NCBI GenBank assembly: GCA_008692225.1
Contig: VICG01000007.1
Span: 1,456,001 to 1,520,000, forward strand
Length of the DNA: 64,000 bases
Direction of reading: 5' to 3'
From: Monilinia fructicola
Taxonomy: Eukaryota > Ascomycota > Leotiomycetes > Helotiales > Sclerotiniaceae
A program made the translations under genes and the position numbers. This document shows positions 32,478-43,499 of this stretch, in pieces. Within the stretch, counting starts at the first letter, position 1, and each line of letters begins with the position of its first letter. The notes below the pieces were generated by a model that worked only from the letters and a program-made list of their open reading frames with translations, had not been told where the DNA came from and did no database searches.

Positions 32478-33479
32478 TCACCCAACAAGATCCACCTTGC
32501 CGTGATTCACCATAACTAGACTTTCATCAAGTATATTACACTCCTCCTCACCACCTTCACCATTCTCCTCCCGCACGGCCTTGATCTCCGCTTCTTTCCA
32601 AGATTCTTTTCCTCCCACCAAGGGGTACTGAATTACATCTTCGAAGTCGCTGGCAAGGTCACTCTCACCATAGACTCCACCACGATCATGCTTTCCCCTC
32701 TCTAAACTAGCTGTCGTCTTAATCTCCGCAACTGCATTGCTGGAACCCAGACCCTCAACCCCTTTCTCGCAAAAGCCAGCCGCGTCTCCAAGCCGGCCCC
32801 GTGAACACCCATCCAGATGGACGACCCCTCGGCACCCTTCCAAGAGATCGGAAACGCCTTTGTCGAGGCGCACCGTCTCTGCAAACTCGCCCGCCCCAGC
32901 TTGAGTTTGAATGCGAGCACCGGTCCAAGTTCTCCGTACATTTCGCGGTCGTTGCGGGCGCGCCTCATACCATGGGAGAAAGAATCTGAACATCATGAAG
33001 CCACCCAATTCGGCACCGAGAAGGAGGAAGTACTTTGTCCTAAAATCTAGATCTTCCGATGTTGGATGTGGGAAGAGCGCGCTCGGGATCATCTCTAGCG
33101 GCGATTGAGGAACGGGGTAAAAGAACGATACCCCGTAGGGAAGACCGAGACGGGCGTTGAAGATGTAACGAAGAACATTGTCCCAAAGGCAATGGAGGAA
33201 AATGGCAATATAGTTGATCCCGCACAAGGCGAGGGTGTTGATCGTAGGATTTTCTCTGCGCAGGGTTTTGTGGTGGCGGATGATGGCTTGCTGGAATTTG
33301 TACAGGGTGTAGATTGATGAGAGGACATACGCGGAGAAGAGAAGATTGGAGATTCCCTCGGCGGTGATGGTCAGGAGTGGACTGGGATTCCGAGGGGGAA
33401 AAGAGACGTTGAAAAGAACTTGGGAAGTCTTGGGTTCGCACAGAACAAACTCAAAGTTGGGCATAGACTGAGGAGACAT
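32478..33479 (-). CDS. Hypothetical membrane protein with acidic tail
   Basis: Intronless frame of 333 residues that I do not recognise. Hydrophobic segments lie at about residues 37-60 (EGISNLLFSAYVLSSIYTLY), 82-106 (LALCGINYIAIFLHCLWDNV) and 150-168 (YFLLLGAELGGFMMFRFF), suggesting three membrane spans. The second half is polar and acidic (EENGEGGEEE) with no domain that I can name. Codon use and length without stops support a real gene. Some antisense frames of 60-130 codons overlap it but have unlikely composition. Confidence 0.7.
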   Translation of the reverse strand: MSPQSMPNFEFVLCEPKTSQVLFNVSFPPRNPSPLLTITAEGISNLLFSAYVLSSIYTLYKFQQAIIRHHKTLRRENPTINTLALCGINYIAIFLHCLWDNVLRYIFNARLGLPYGVSFFYPVPQSPLEMIPSALFPHPTSEDLDFRTKYFLLLGAELGGFMMFRFFLPWYEARPQRPRNVRRTWTGARIQTQAGAGEFAETVRLDKGVSDLLEGCRGVVHLDGCSRGRLGDAAGFCEKGVEGLGSSNAVAEIKTTASLERGKHDRGGVYGESDLASDFEDVIQYPLVGGKESWKEAEIKAVREENGEGGEEECNILDESLVMVNHGKVDLVG

Positions 33480-34966
33480 TGTGAATGATGTGTTACGACT
33501 ATTGAATTTCCGGTTGGTTTATGTTGTCGGTGGTGAGTGGGCTGAAGAGGGAGGAAGGGAGAATTTATGGGTTCTCGATGAGCTGAAGATATCTGGAAAA
33601 GAAAATTTCATACTGCCGTAGGTTGTTGATAGTGAATCTATCGCAAAATGCCAGCGTTGGATTTGTGAAAGGAGCTTCTGCTTGTCACCAAGAAGTGCCA
33701 TGCACAGAGAAATTGTACGAGTCTGTCATTATCTCTACACAAATCATAAGATACAACTGTACCTTGAATACCAAGTCGGCATCTATGATGAAATAGATAA
33801 ACCTTTTGCTACTTCAAGTACACTTTATATGGACCCATGTTGAGGGGATAATTCATTATGTATCAAGGAAACTTCTTTTGCTACCTAGACTGAGGAGACC
33901 GTAATCATTCACTCTCATGAAACCAAATAACTGAGCTCCTACTTATACAAATCGATATAGATAACTTTTTGCCACCGCCTATGTTGGACGATTCCCCATA
34001 ATACGACGATTATGTCTGGATAAGAGAGATATGAAATTCACTTTCTAGCAAGAACAATCAAATCCTTGCTTGCACTTGCCTTACTTAGTCTGGACTTCAC
34101 CAATCCAAATTCCAAAGGCACATTCAATCTCGTCAAGATAGCTTCTTTCCCCTGGGGGTTCAAAAACGGGAATGGGTGGTGTTACGCCTGCCAATGGTTA
34201 TTCTGCAAATAGCTACGGAGGTGTAGGATGCACCTCCGTAAATTTTGGATACAGTTCAACAAAACAACATACCAAGTAGAGAATTTGAGCAAATCAAAAC
34301 CCAACCATAGACCATTCCAGAAAATTTTCAGCAAAACACCATACAGAATCTTCCCTCTGTCTACTGGCGGAGATACGCTGGCGATATCCTCATTACCATA
34401 CGAAATTTAGGGTTGAAGGGGTGATCCAATGACTCCAAAATGTGGCGCCGTAGCAGAGTCGCGATATGTGGATGGGTTGTGTTTTGATTCCACGGTTATC
34501 ATGATTGGTGTTTAGCGAAGGCGAGTACATTCCTCAACTTCAACAAACATTCTCCGCTTAGCATGATCTTGGCAGTTATGCTGAATCTACAAAAATAAAG
34601 TTCGATACATACTGCAGCAAAGGAAGATTCCGAATTCTTGCACCCCGAACCAATAGAATACTCATTCTTGGATATTTCGCCATCGAGCATATCATGCCTA
34701 ACAGACTTTCAGGATTAGATACCACATTCCGATATTTCATGTTCCGCGACAGAGATCCATTCCTTAAGTTTTCATCCTCAACAATGAGGCTCGAGCTGAA
34801 TCATAACAATGATGATCTCGAATATAAAACCAGGACGCAAGTCCGTCTTCCCTTCTTCCTCGCTCTTCGTACATCAGGAACCAACTTGTATACACTCTTT
34901 CGTTCAAAGAATAAATAGTCTTCAAGACAAATCACGTTCACTTACTTTCAATCAAAGCCTTTCATC
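33480..34966. other. Intergenic, no gene recognised
   Basis: About 1.5 kb upstream of two divergent genes. A TATAAA-like element (AATATAAAACC) lies near 34820, roughly 145 bases before the secreted-protein start. No gene seen. Confidence 0.55.
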
Positions 34967-36857
34967 ATGAAGGTTAATACCATTCTTCAAATTCTTTTGG
35001 CAACTGCCCATATAGCTGCTGCCCAAGGACCCGGAGGTCCAGGCGGACCAGGCGGACCAGGTGGCCCAGGTATCGGCGGCCCAGGTGCCGGTGGTCCAGG
35101 TGCCGGTGGTCCAGGTGCCGGTGGTCCAGGTGCTGGCGGTCCAGGTGCCGGTGGTCCAGGTGCCGGTGGCCCAGGTGCCGGTGGTCCAGGTGCCGGTGGT
35201 CCAGGTGCCGGTGGCCCAGGTGCTGGCGGTCCAGGTGCCGGTGGCCCAGGTGCTGGCGGCCCAGGTGCTGGTGGTCCAGGTGCTGGCGGCCCAGGTGCTG
35301 GTGGTCCAGGTGCTGGTGGCCCAGGTGCTGGCGGCCCAGGTTAGTATTTTTCAGTTTGATATACTTGAATATTTGAGGACTAACCGCCGTAGGATCTCCA
35401 CCCTCACCCCCACCATCAAAGGAGTCTACACATGCTTCTGCTGGTGGATCATCAAGCGCGGGTGCCATCCAGGCCGCAAATTGCCAGTGCTATCCATGGG
35501 GTGACGGTGCATCGGGTCTAGATGCAAGCGTTTTCCGTAAGTGATTCTCATATTTACCATCCATTGTTTGACTGCAACTAATACGGTGGATTTCAGAGGC
35601 GGCCGGTGCCACTACAGACAGCAACGCAGAGTTCTCAAGTAGCAAAGACACCACCCCTCCTAAGAAGCCTTGGAGAAGACAGGCAGAGGAAGATCCCGCT
35701 GCACAGAATTTGGCAGGAGGCTGGAAGCCAAAGCCAAAGCCAGTGCAACCAGCAGCGGCATCAGCCTCTGTTGATGCCACTCAGTTTGGAGTTGGTGCTG
35801 CCCAAGGCCCAAATGCTTATGCAAGCCCTTATGGTGCATCTTCATATGGTGGCTATGCGATTGGTGGTGGTGCCCAAGATATCGATGGGTCTTGCGTATG
35901 CCCTCCAGGCCACAAGCCTTACCCCAAGCCAGGAGCTGATGCTGGAACTCCTGCTCCAGGAGTGACTGATCCCGTGGTTACTGATCCAGGCACAACTGAT
36001 CCAGGCCAAGAAGGAGGTAAGCCAGGTGGAGGCAAGCCGGGTGGAGGCAAGCCAGGTGATGGTAATGGAAATGGCAATGGAAACGGAAACGGCAACGGCA
36101 ATGGCAATGGAAACGAAAATGGAAACGGAAACGAAAATGGAAATGTAAGGAGACCGTGCATATGAGCTAGAAAGTCCCGCTTTGAATTCGGAGACATCTC
36201 CTAGAATTTCTTCCGAAGAGCCATCTTCACTCTTGGATAACTACTCACTGATTGTTCTCTAGGCCAACGGCAATGCTAATGGTAACCTCAATGGTAACGC
36301 CAACTACAATCAGAACGATAACTTGAATGTAAGTGAACCTTGAACATTGCGCCCTCGCTATTCTCACAAACATCACATCTACGTCTCTTACATTTAGAAT
36401 ACCACTAACGCTTAAAAGGCCAACATTAACAAGAACACCAACGTTAACGTCAATGACATCGCCAACATTGTAAGGAAAACTCTTCTCCCAATCTATCATG
36501 GTATTTGAGCGCCAATTACTGACGCGATAATGTAAATAGAACAAGAACTTGGGCATCAACATCAACAAGAATGGATGGGGACCATGGTACGGGGGAAGCA
36601 AGGCCGCCGCCGTCGCTGCCGACCCAGCCGCTGCATCCCCATCACCAGCATCTGCCGGTGATGCCGCAGGTGTTCTCGCTGCCGCGTCTCCATCGTCTTC
36701 CGACCCCGCCTCTGATGCGTTTGCCCCCGCACAAGTCTCCGGCGACTCCACCGGAGCTGCTTCCGGCGTTGAGCAATTCACCGGTGCCGGAAACAGCATC
36801 GCTTTCTCCGCATGGGGATTCGTTGCTGCCATCTTCGCCATTGCCAACGTTTTGTAG
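34967..36857 (+). CDS. Repeat-rich secreted protein, probably GPI-anchored
   Basis: Six exons: 34967-35339, 35393-35536, 35597-36144, 36263-36328, 36419-36469 and 36540-36857; all junctions keep frame, giving 499 residues. A signal peptide (MKVNTILQILLATAHIAAAQ) is followed by about 17 copies of GAGGP encoded by a 15-base repeat. Next come Cys-containing segments (NCQCYPWGDG, GSCVCPPGHKPYP), a TDP/GGKPG stretch, and a long Gly-Asn tract. That tract continues through two tiny exons of 22 and 17 codons (ANGNANGNLNGN; ANINKNTNVNVND). The C-terminus is Ala/Ser/Pro-rich and ends in a hydrophobic tail (SAWGFVAAIFAIANVL) expected for GPI attachment. Wall or surface location is inferred. Introns 1-2 are phase 1 and introns 3-5 phase 0. 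The acceptor before exon 5 (TTAAAAG) is poor. Confidence 0.85.
35080..35340 (+). repeat. 15-base coding minisatellite
   Basis: Tandem units close to GGTGCCGGTGGTCCA, about 17 copies, differing mainly at third codon positions (GCC/GCT, GGT/GGC). Encodes GAGGP. Confidence 0.95.
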
Positions 36858-37726
36858 ATTGAGTATCAGTATACTTGATCCCATTCTTCCTTCATCTTTG
36901 GAAATGCTTGCGGGCTTTTTATTTTCTCTTCATGGGTTTGCGTTTTGTTTTGGGGTTTACTTCGATTCATAAGCAAAACATCTTTATGATTTGGTTTGCT
37001 AAATGTTACCTTCATAGTGGAGATGTGCAGACGAGGCATTTTTGTGATTTTAATCTTAATTGAAAAGCTGTTATCGTTTAACCAATCTGACATATCTGAA
37101 TGAAATTGGTGAATTTGTGTGCTTGGTAATTGAAATAGAGACATTTTTATTATCTGAGGTCAGAAGATAATGATCTTGTACTTGTACCAAGTATAAGAAT
37201 TTGTTTTTTGCCCAATGTATTGATCATATTACATCGCCTGATGCTAATTAGACCTATGGCTTTGGCACACTATTTGTCGAGAAATTCGCCAACTACAGCT
37301 CGGCCATATGCTGTCCAATACTTTACTTTTGACCCATTCATGAGGTTCCCAGTACTTCACCCTGAGTTGAGGTAGGTAATGTGGCCGACCAAGGCTATTT
37401 TCAACCAGATAAAACTATGTAGGAATAGGATGAAAAATTGAGATGTGTTTGGAGAGCTTGAGAATTCTATCTTCATCGACGAGTTCATGCATGTTGGAAT
37501 CATTTCCTTGGCCTTGATCCAGTCCATCTCACCAGTTCGAATATAAAATAATTCAAGATGGTCTGTGAATTTGAAAATTTTCGATAAAATCAGAAGAGCC
37601 TACATCAAAGCAGTAAGTGATACTTCACTTTACAGGTGTGAATATTTTTAATTTTGGGAATTAAAATGGTACAATATAGGTTAGAGATATCAATATATGC
37701 AAGACAGAGTCATCAACTACAAACAG
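36858..37726. other. Intergenic, convergent gap
   Basis: Lies between the 3' ends of the secreted-protein and pirin genes. No gene or repeat recognised. Confidence 0.6.
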
Positions 37727-38822
37727 CTAATCGCTGTCTAAAACTACAACTTCCGCCTCGGCCTCACCAATGCTCTCGACACTTAAGACATCTCCTGCCT
37801 TGACTCCTTCAACGAATGCACCATCACCCTCGGAGAGTACGGCCCCTTCTCTGCCGTCTAATCTGATCTTCGCATTACCCCCCTTGGTCATAGGAACATG
37901 CACATAGACCTTTCTGTTTTCGATACTTTTTGTTGCCTCTCCGCCAACTGTCCATTTGAACCTCTTGTCGACCCCGATAATTCCAGCAGCCATCACAAAA
38001 TCGGCATGTATGGGTATGGTATCTGGGAGTGTTGGTTCTGCTACTTTCTCCTCTTCCGCAGTAGCACTAGGACCAGCTTTCAATGGTGAAAGAATTGGCA
38101 AAAATGCAGATCGCTTGGCGTCCTCGGAAAAGGTTTTTGTATGGTATCGTGGGGTGAGAGATCTAGCCCAGGGAAGGGCCCAGATTTGAAGGAAATGGAC
38201 TTCTTCCTTTGATTCATTTTGTTCGGAATGTGCAATTCCTGTAAGATGGTCGTTAGTATATACTCCACTAAGACAGGGAAAGGACAACCATACCACTTCC
38301 ACCCGTCGTAAACTGGACATCTCCTCTCTTCATTCTGTAGAAATCATCTCCTTCCTTTCCCTCTGCTCCCTTCTTGATCATGCTATCTCTGTGAGTCAAT
38401 TCTCCACTCAAAATGTAACTAAAAATCTCGGCATCGCGATGGGGGTGCGTAGGGAACCCTGTGCCACCAGCAACACGATCTTCATTGAGGACTCGTAGAC
38501 TTCCAAAGTTTTGAAATTGACTATCATAGTAATTTGCGAAGCTGAAAGTATGGTATGTATTAAGCCATCCATGGTCAGCATGACCTCGCGCGGATGAACG
38601 GCGCGGGGTAATCTTGGCGTGAGAAAGAGCTTTAGACATTGTTGATTTGATAACTGATGCAGTGCTCATAGAACGCTGAGACTTTGAGGAGTCTGTTTCA
38701 ATTGTAGCGATTGTTCCGTTGTTTGTGAAGAATTGAAAGAGATATGGTAGTGGAGAATTGCTGCTGAACAGTATAGAAATTGATGCGATGAAAATAGAGG
38801 CAAAGAGAATGAGGAGCTTCAT
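37727..38822 (-). CDS. Pirin family protein with hydrophobic N-terminus
   Basis: Two exons, 38822-38294 and 38238-37727, with a 55-base intron (GTATGG...TTACAG, phase 1), giving 346 residues. The bicupin is clear: [58 protein letters not shown], then GIAHSE after the intron. His126, His128, His180 and Glu182 form the metal site known in pirins. The C-terminal cupin ([13 protein letters not shown]) follows. Pirins bind iron; members act as quercetinases or redox-sensing co-regulators, usually in cytosol or nucleus. Odd here is the leader [20 protein letters not shown], a signal anchor or signal peptide. Downstream in-frame ATGs at residues 52 and 62 ([14 protein letters not shown]) would give the ordinary soluble form, so two forms from one gene are possible. 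Confidence 0.9.
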
Positions 38823-40292
38823 ATATAGACTTTTGAAAAGTCTGTTGGAATTTGAGAGATGAAGAAAGATGTACGTTTACGAGAAGATGAAGAAACGATT
38901 ACTTAATCGGATTTGATGTATACTTCCAAGGTTCTTTGATATATACTTCTTTGATAGTTTTGACTTACTGGTAGTAATTGGGGTTGTGGGTTATGGATTG
39001 TTGATTGTTGATTATGGATTATGGATTATGGAATGTGGATTGATTTTTGATGCTGATGAAAGGTCTTGTAAGCAGCTTAGTCATCACACTAATTGTACAG
39101 AAAGTGGAAGGGCTAACGGTTTTGAGTCTAGCTCACAGAGGCGGTCTGGATCGAGTGGCAGAATACAGTATATCACGTGTCGACGTGTTTCTAGAAGCAG
39201 GTGCCTAGGTAATCCGTAGTGTTCAGGCTAATTCTCATGGGTCTGTCTATAAGCGGTTATGGATGGATGTAAGATGCAAGTACTGATGAGTAAATTACCT
39301 AGTACTTGCAATTGTATACCTGCTATATTACAGATTTATCTCATACGACTTGTATGGGGAAATGATATCAAATCATATCAAATCATGTCAATATACAGGC
39401 AGAATGTTACTGCGGTGAACCTTGGGATGATGATGTGCAGCGGAACATACTACTCGCACCATTCATCACGTACTCGAGTAGTGCGTGCTACTTCTCCTTC
39501 ACTTGAACGGAGGCGCTTGAGCGCACCTGTGCACTACCTAACTACATCCTGTACCGGGTAGGACTAAATTGTTATACCGTCTTCACTTCATTCTGCCACT
39601 GAAGAATCCATCTGGCCCATCAAGATCCAGCCCTGCAGGTGGTGGTGTCCTACTCCGTACAGTACGGATGGTGGATACTGCGTCCAACTCCTGTTCCTGG
39701 CCGGAATTTGGAGCCGAGGCCCACCAGCCCCAGCCCCTTCATTATCCCTTCAAACAATGTGACCAAGAATCAGCATCAGCGTCAACATCAAGATCAATTG
39801 ACATTTACAACATCGAGTCAGAATGCATAGCTTTTGCCATCTACAATAGATTGACAAATCGTCCTCTATATGTGTTTGCAGAGTGCCTAAGTATCATGAG
39901 AAACAGTTTCTGCACAATACTGTGCCATTTTCACATGCATGTCTGTTTGTCTGGAGCCAATCACGGGTGTCGCTATGCCAACGGAGTTTGAAAACCTCTA
40001 TATTAGGTCTGGACTTGTGTTTATCAGAACGGGGCCATCAACTAGGTCGCGTCGCACTAATTATTTCGTGCAGATTGTTTTGGATCTCTTGTTGTTCGTA
40101 TTCAAACGGCTATATACTGCGAACTGAACTCGACTGATAGGACAGTTCGAGGGGAATCAGTGTTGAGCTCTGCTCTCCACTCAGAACTTTAGATTGTTAC
40201 TCGTTATTGGCGACAATAATGTGATCGAAATTGACAATCAGCCCAGTCCCCGCCAGCATATTTATTTTTACCCCTCATTTTTTTTATTCAGC
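38823..40292. other. Divergent promoter region
   Basis: Separates the pirin (-) and kelch (+) genes. GGATTATGGATT-type short repeats at about 38993-39045; one TACTCCGTA at 39651-39659. Open frames such as 39569-39991 show no family motif. Confidence 0.55.
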
Positions 40293-43200
40293 ATGAGAAC
40301 AAAGTCATTCTTTGTCCTTTGGACGTTGCTGGTTCTCATAGCTATCGCTAATGCGCAAACGTTGCCATATAATCCAACCACGATTCTTCTCCCATCCAGC
40401 TCAAGCGAAGCGGACGATATTGCATTTATCTTTCTCGTTGCCTCCGAATCCGACACTCGACCTGAATTTCTATTCCTTAACGTATCTGCTACCATTTTCG
40501 CGTCAAATCTCACATTAGAACCCTTCACACCCAATCTATCGTTCCTCGATAACAATACCGCCTTTGTACCCACCATTGGGACGTACGGCGATATCTCATT
40601 GCTCACTGGTTCTTGTTCGACACCTTCTAGCGCCGAGCTATGGACTTATACACCTGAAAATGGAGCTGCTGGGAATGGAACATGGGTTAAACAGGAAACC
40701 ACTGTTGCGACTGACGTCTCGTCTGCAGGCGCCGTGGGCGCAGAATTTCTGTCCGGAGGATTTCAGTTCTCCACATTGGTCAATGCAAATGCTACATATA
40801 CGGATATCTATATATATGGTGGCATGTGTCCCCGCTCTTCTGCAAATATATCGACATGGCAAGCAGATGCTGAGTATTCTAATCATATGATTCGACTGTC
40901 GCCAGGATCAGAAAGTTCCTACAATTTGGATTTGACTCCCAATCGAGGTTCTCCTGTCGCCGAAGCAGGTTTTACTGCTACTGCGTTGACACCAAGTTAT
41001 TCAAATGCGTCTGGGATTATGACGCAGGGACAGAATTTCATACTCCTTGGTGGACATACCAACAATGCATTTATCAATATGAGCCAGGTTGCTATTTGGA
41101 GCTTGCCGGAGGAGAGTTGGAGTTTTGTTACGGTCGAGTCACCATCCTCAACAGGAGGTTTAAACACAGAATTGACGCTAAAAAACTCGGTTACGAAAAT
41201 TGATAGTCGTTCAGGCCACACGGCAGTATTGACAGAAGATGGGTCTAAAGTAATCATTCTTGGTGGATGGGTGGGGAATGTCAATCAAGCTGCAGACCCG
41301 CAACTGGCTGTACTAGAACTGGGGACCGGCTTTGGAGGGAGTGGAGATTGGAAATGGTCGGTACCTGCGGATCAACCATCCGGCGATGGTTTTTATGGGC
41401 ACGGTGCAGCAATGCTTCCTGGAAACGTTATGATGGTATTAGGTGGATTCAATATTACAGCCGCCAGCAATACGAAAAGAGCTATCGATAGTTCTATACG
41501 GCCCATGTTCTTCAATGCTACGAGTTCAACATGGGCATCAAATTACACCAATCCAGCATATGTTGCAGCTGCTTCTCGTGGCAGTACTTCTTCGTCTTCT
41601 AATTCCTCGAAAGTTGGCTTTGGTGTAGGACTCGGAATAGGAATTGCTGCTCTGATTGTTGTCATTCTAGGATTAGTGTGGTGCTTGATAAGGTGGAGAA
41701 AACGCAGAGAAAGAAGACACGACGCGAGGGAAAGAGATCTTCAATCCCTTAGTTACAACGCGGCTACTGCATATTTAGGTCCACAAGAGATGTCTCAGAC
41801 TCATAGTTACTCTGATCGTCATGAACAGTATTATGATTCAGGAAGCGCAGGGGAGGGCTATGAAAGCCTTCGCACTGGCGAATACGTTCAAGGAGAAGTG
41901 GGCTCTCCCAATCTCAGACCTCGACAAGTACCTAGGAAAGCTTTACGAAATGCTCGAGGTCTTTATCAGCCTGCGTTAACCTTTGATCCTAGCGCGGTGG
42001 TGGGAAATGTGAGGGCAACTAGTCTTGGCACAGCCGGGCCGATACATCCAATATATGAAGCTGATGAGGATGTCGATGTAATTTCTCCTATTGAGGTAGG
42101 TGTTGCCCTTCCACTTGGAGAGGGTGACGCCTATTGTAGCTCTAAGCGACGATCAGACCCGTTCAAAGACCCCATCCCTCAAAATTATAACTTCTCTACG
42201 CCTGGACAAAGAAACAATCGCAGCGCTACTACACCATTGTTAGAATCCCCTGCTCAAGAAAGAGAACGTGAAATCGAAGCATGGGTTGCAGACTGGGCGG
42301 CTGCGGATGCCCTGCTTCACGCCCAGGCAAAGTCTCACTCAACCGTTGGCAGAATTTCTCCCTCTCGCCGTGCAAATTTAATTACGGCCACTGGCCCAGC
42401 CTCTGTTTCTGGGGAACTTTCTGAAGACAGTGGTCGGACAGCCAGTAATCTTAGTGAACAAAGTATGGCTCCTTCAGTTGCTACACTGAGCCGCTCAGGC
42501 TCGGGTTCTCAAGGTGCAAGATCAAACTCACTTCGAGGCTACATTACATACGCCATGAATACTATTACTTCAGGGAATGTAGCCTTAAGTCCGATGCCCG
42601 ATAGCCCGAATGCTCAAATTCAGCCTCCTGGAAGCTCTGGAAGCGAAAATACAGCCTCGACTTTCACCACCGCACATACTCATTCCAGTTTCCCAAAGTT
42701 ACAGGCCGAAGGTGTAAACTTACTTCCTCGTCCAGAAAGTTTTACAGATCAAGGCCCCTCTTCCCCTACCACATCTCCACCCAGATCACCTCCGAGAACA
42801 CCCACTCGAGCTGCAACTGCGTATGTTGGTAGTCCGTCAAAAAATAAACCTACTGGTCTCGGTAGACGTGGATGGCTGGGAAGTCTGCGGAAAGTTTTCA
42901 GCCCTGAAGGTGAGACTGCTGTTGAACCCACTCTCAATGATCGAGAGCCAAGTCCTATTTCAATCGGTATGGACACCTCTCCGAGAAGAACGGTAAGTGC
43001 AGGTGCAGCCCTATGGAGGAGAAAGCAAGGTAGGGGGGATTGGGAAGATAGTGAGAAAATAGGTGCCAAGCGTAGGAGATCCAACTCGCTTATGAATGGC
43101 AACCGGCCGAGTATTCAAGGCGCGAAAGCTGGTGAGGCTAGAGGGCTAGTAAATGCAATTGATGAAGATGACGATGAATGGGATATCGAGAGAGCAATTG

Positions 43201-43499
43201 AAGATCGGGTAGTGCAAGTCATGTTTACTGTACCAAGAGAGAGATTAAGAGTCGTCAACCACGATGTTCGAGAGGATATGAGTGAAGGGGGGAGTTTGGG
43301 AGGAAGAAGCAGAGTAGCAAGCGCAAGCGGAACACTGAGTCGACACCCCAGCGAAATCTTAAGTAGAGAAGACGATACGAATCTAGCCAGGACGGAAAGT
43401 GTCGAAAGTGGGGGGAGCAAGAGGCGGGTTAAAGGAAAAGGAAAAGTCTCGGAGTTGGTGGAAATGATGGAGGGCCGGAGTAGTCCCGAGCGTCAATGA
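40293..43499 (+). CDS. Kelch/beta-propeller single-pass membrane protein
   Basis: Intronless, 1068 residues from the ATG at 40293, which begins a good signal peptide (MRTKSFFVLWTLLVLIAIAN). The outer part to about residue 440 has kelch-like blocks (QNFILLGGHTNNAFINMSQV, SGHTAVLTEDGSKVIILGGW, YGHGAAMLPGNVMMVLGGFN) and many N-glycosylation sites. A membrane span follows (VGFGVGLGIGIAALIVVILG, about 443-465), with a basic stop (RWRKRRERR). The inner tail of about 600 residues is disordered, rich in Ser and Pro, with many SPxR-like phosphorylation candidates (TSPPRSPPRTPTR). Fungal proteins of this layout are thought to work at the cell cortex or wall as sensors or polarity factors; that is inference. 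In-frame sequence upstream of 40293 lacks ATG. Confidence 0.88.
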   Translation: MRTKSFFVLWTLLVLIAIANAQTLPYNPTTILLPSSSSEADDIAFIFLVASESDTRPEFLFLNVSATIFASNLTLEPFTPNLSFLDNNTAFVPTIGTYGDISLLTGSCSTPSSAELWTYTPENGAAGNGTWVKQETTVATDVSSAGAVGAEFLSGGFQFSTLVNANATYTDIYIYGGMCPRSSANISTWQADAEYSNHMIRLSPGSESSYNLDLTPNRGSPVAEAGFTATALTPSYSNASGIMTQGQNFILLGGHTNNAFINMSQVAIWSLPEESWSFVTVESPSSTGGLNTELTLKNSVTKIDSRSGHTAVLTEDGSKVIILGGWVGNVNQAADPQLAVLELGTGFGGSGDWKWSVPADQPSGDGFYGHGAAMLPGNVMMVLGGFNITAASNTKRAIDSSIRPMFFNATSSTWASNYTNPAYVAAASRGSTSSSSNSSKVGFGVGLGIGIAALIVVILGLVWCLIRWRKRRERRHDARERDLQSLSYNAATAYLGPQEMSQTHSYSDRHEQYYDSGSAGEGYESLRTGEYVQGEVGSPNLRPRQVPRKALRNARGLYQPALTFDPSAVVGNVRATSLGTAGPIHPIYEADEDVDVISPIEVGVALPLGEGDAYCSSKRRSDPFKDPIPQNYNFSTPGQRNNRSATTPLLESPAQEREREIEAWVADWAAADALLHAQAKSHSTVGRISPSRRANLITATGPASVSGELSEDSGRTASNLSEQSMAPSVATLSRSGSGSQGARSNSLRGYITYAMNTITSGNVALSPMPDSPNAQIQPPGSSGSENTASTFTTAHTHSSFPKLQAEGVNLLPRPESFTDQGPSSPTTSPPRSPPRTPTRAATAYVGSPSKNKPTGLGRRGWLGSLRKVFSPEGETAVEPTLNDREPSPISIGMDTSPRRTVSAGAALWRRKQGRGDWEDSEKIGAKRRRSNSLMNGNRPSIQGAKAGEARGLVNAIDEDDDEWDIERAIEDRVVQVMFTVPRERLRVVNHDVREDMSEGGSLGGRSRVASASGTLSRHPSEILSREDDTNLARTESVESGGSKRRVKGKGKVSELVEMMEGRSSPERQ

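Noticed and set aside
34974..35468. Antisense 164-codon open frame of HLGHRHLD repeats
   Set aside because: It is a by-product of the stop-free 15-base repeat on the other strand; no start context, signal or homologue-like part outside the repeat.
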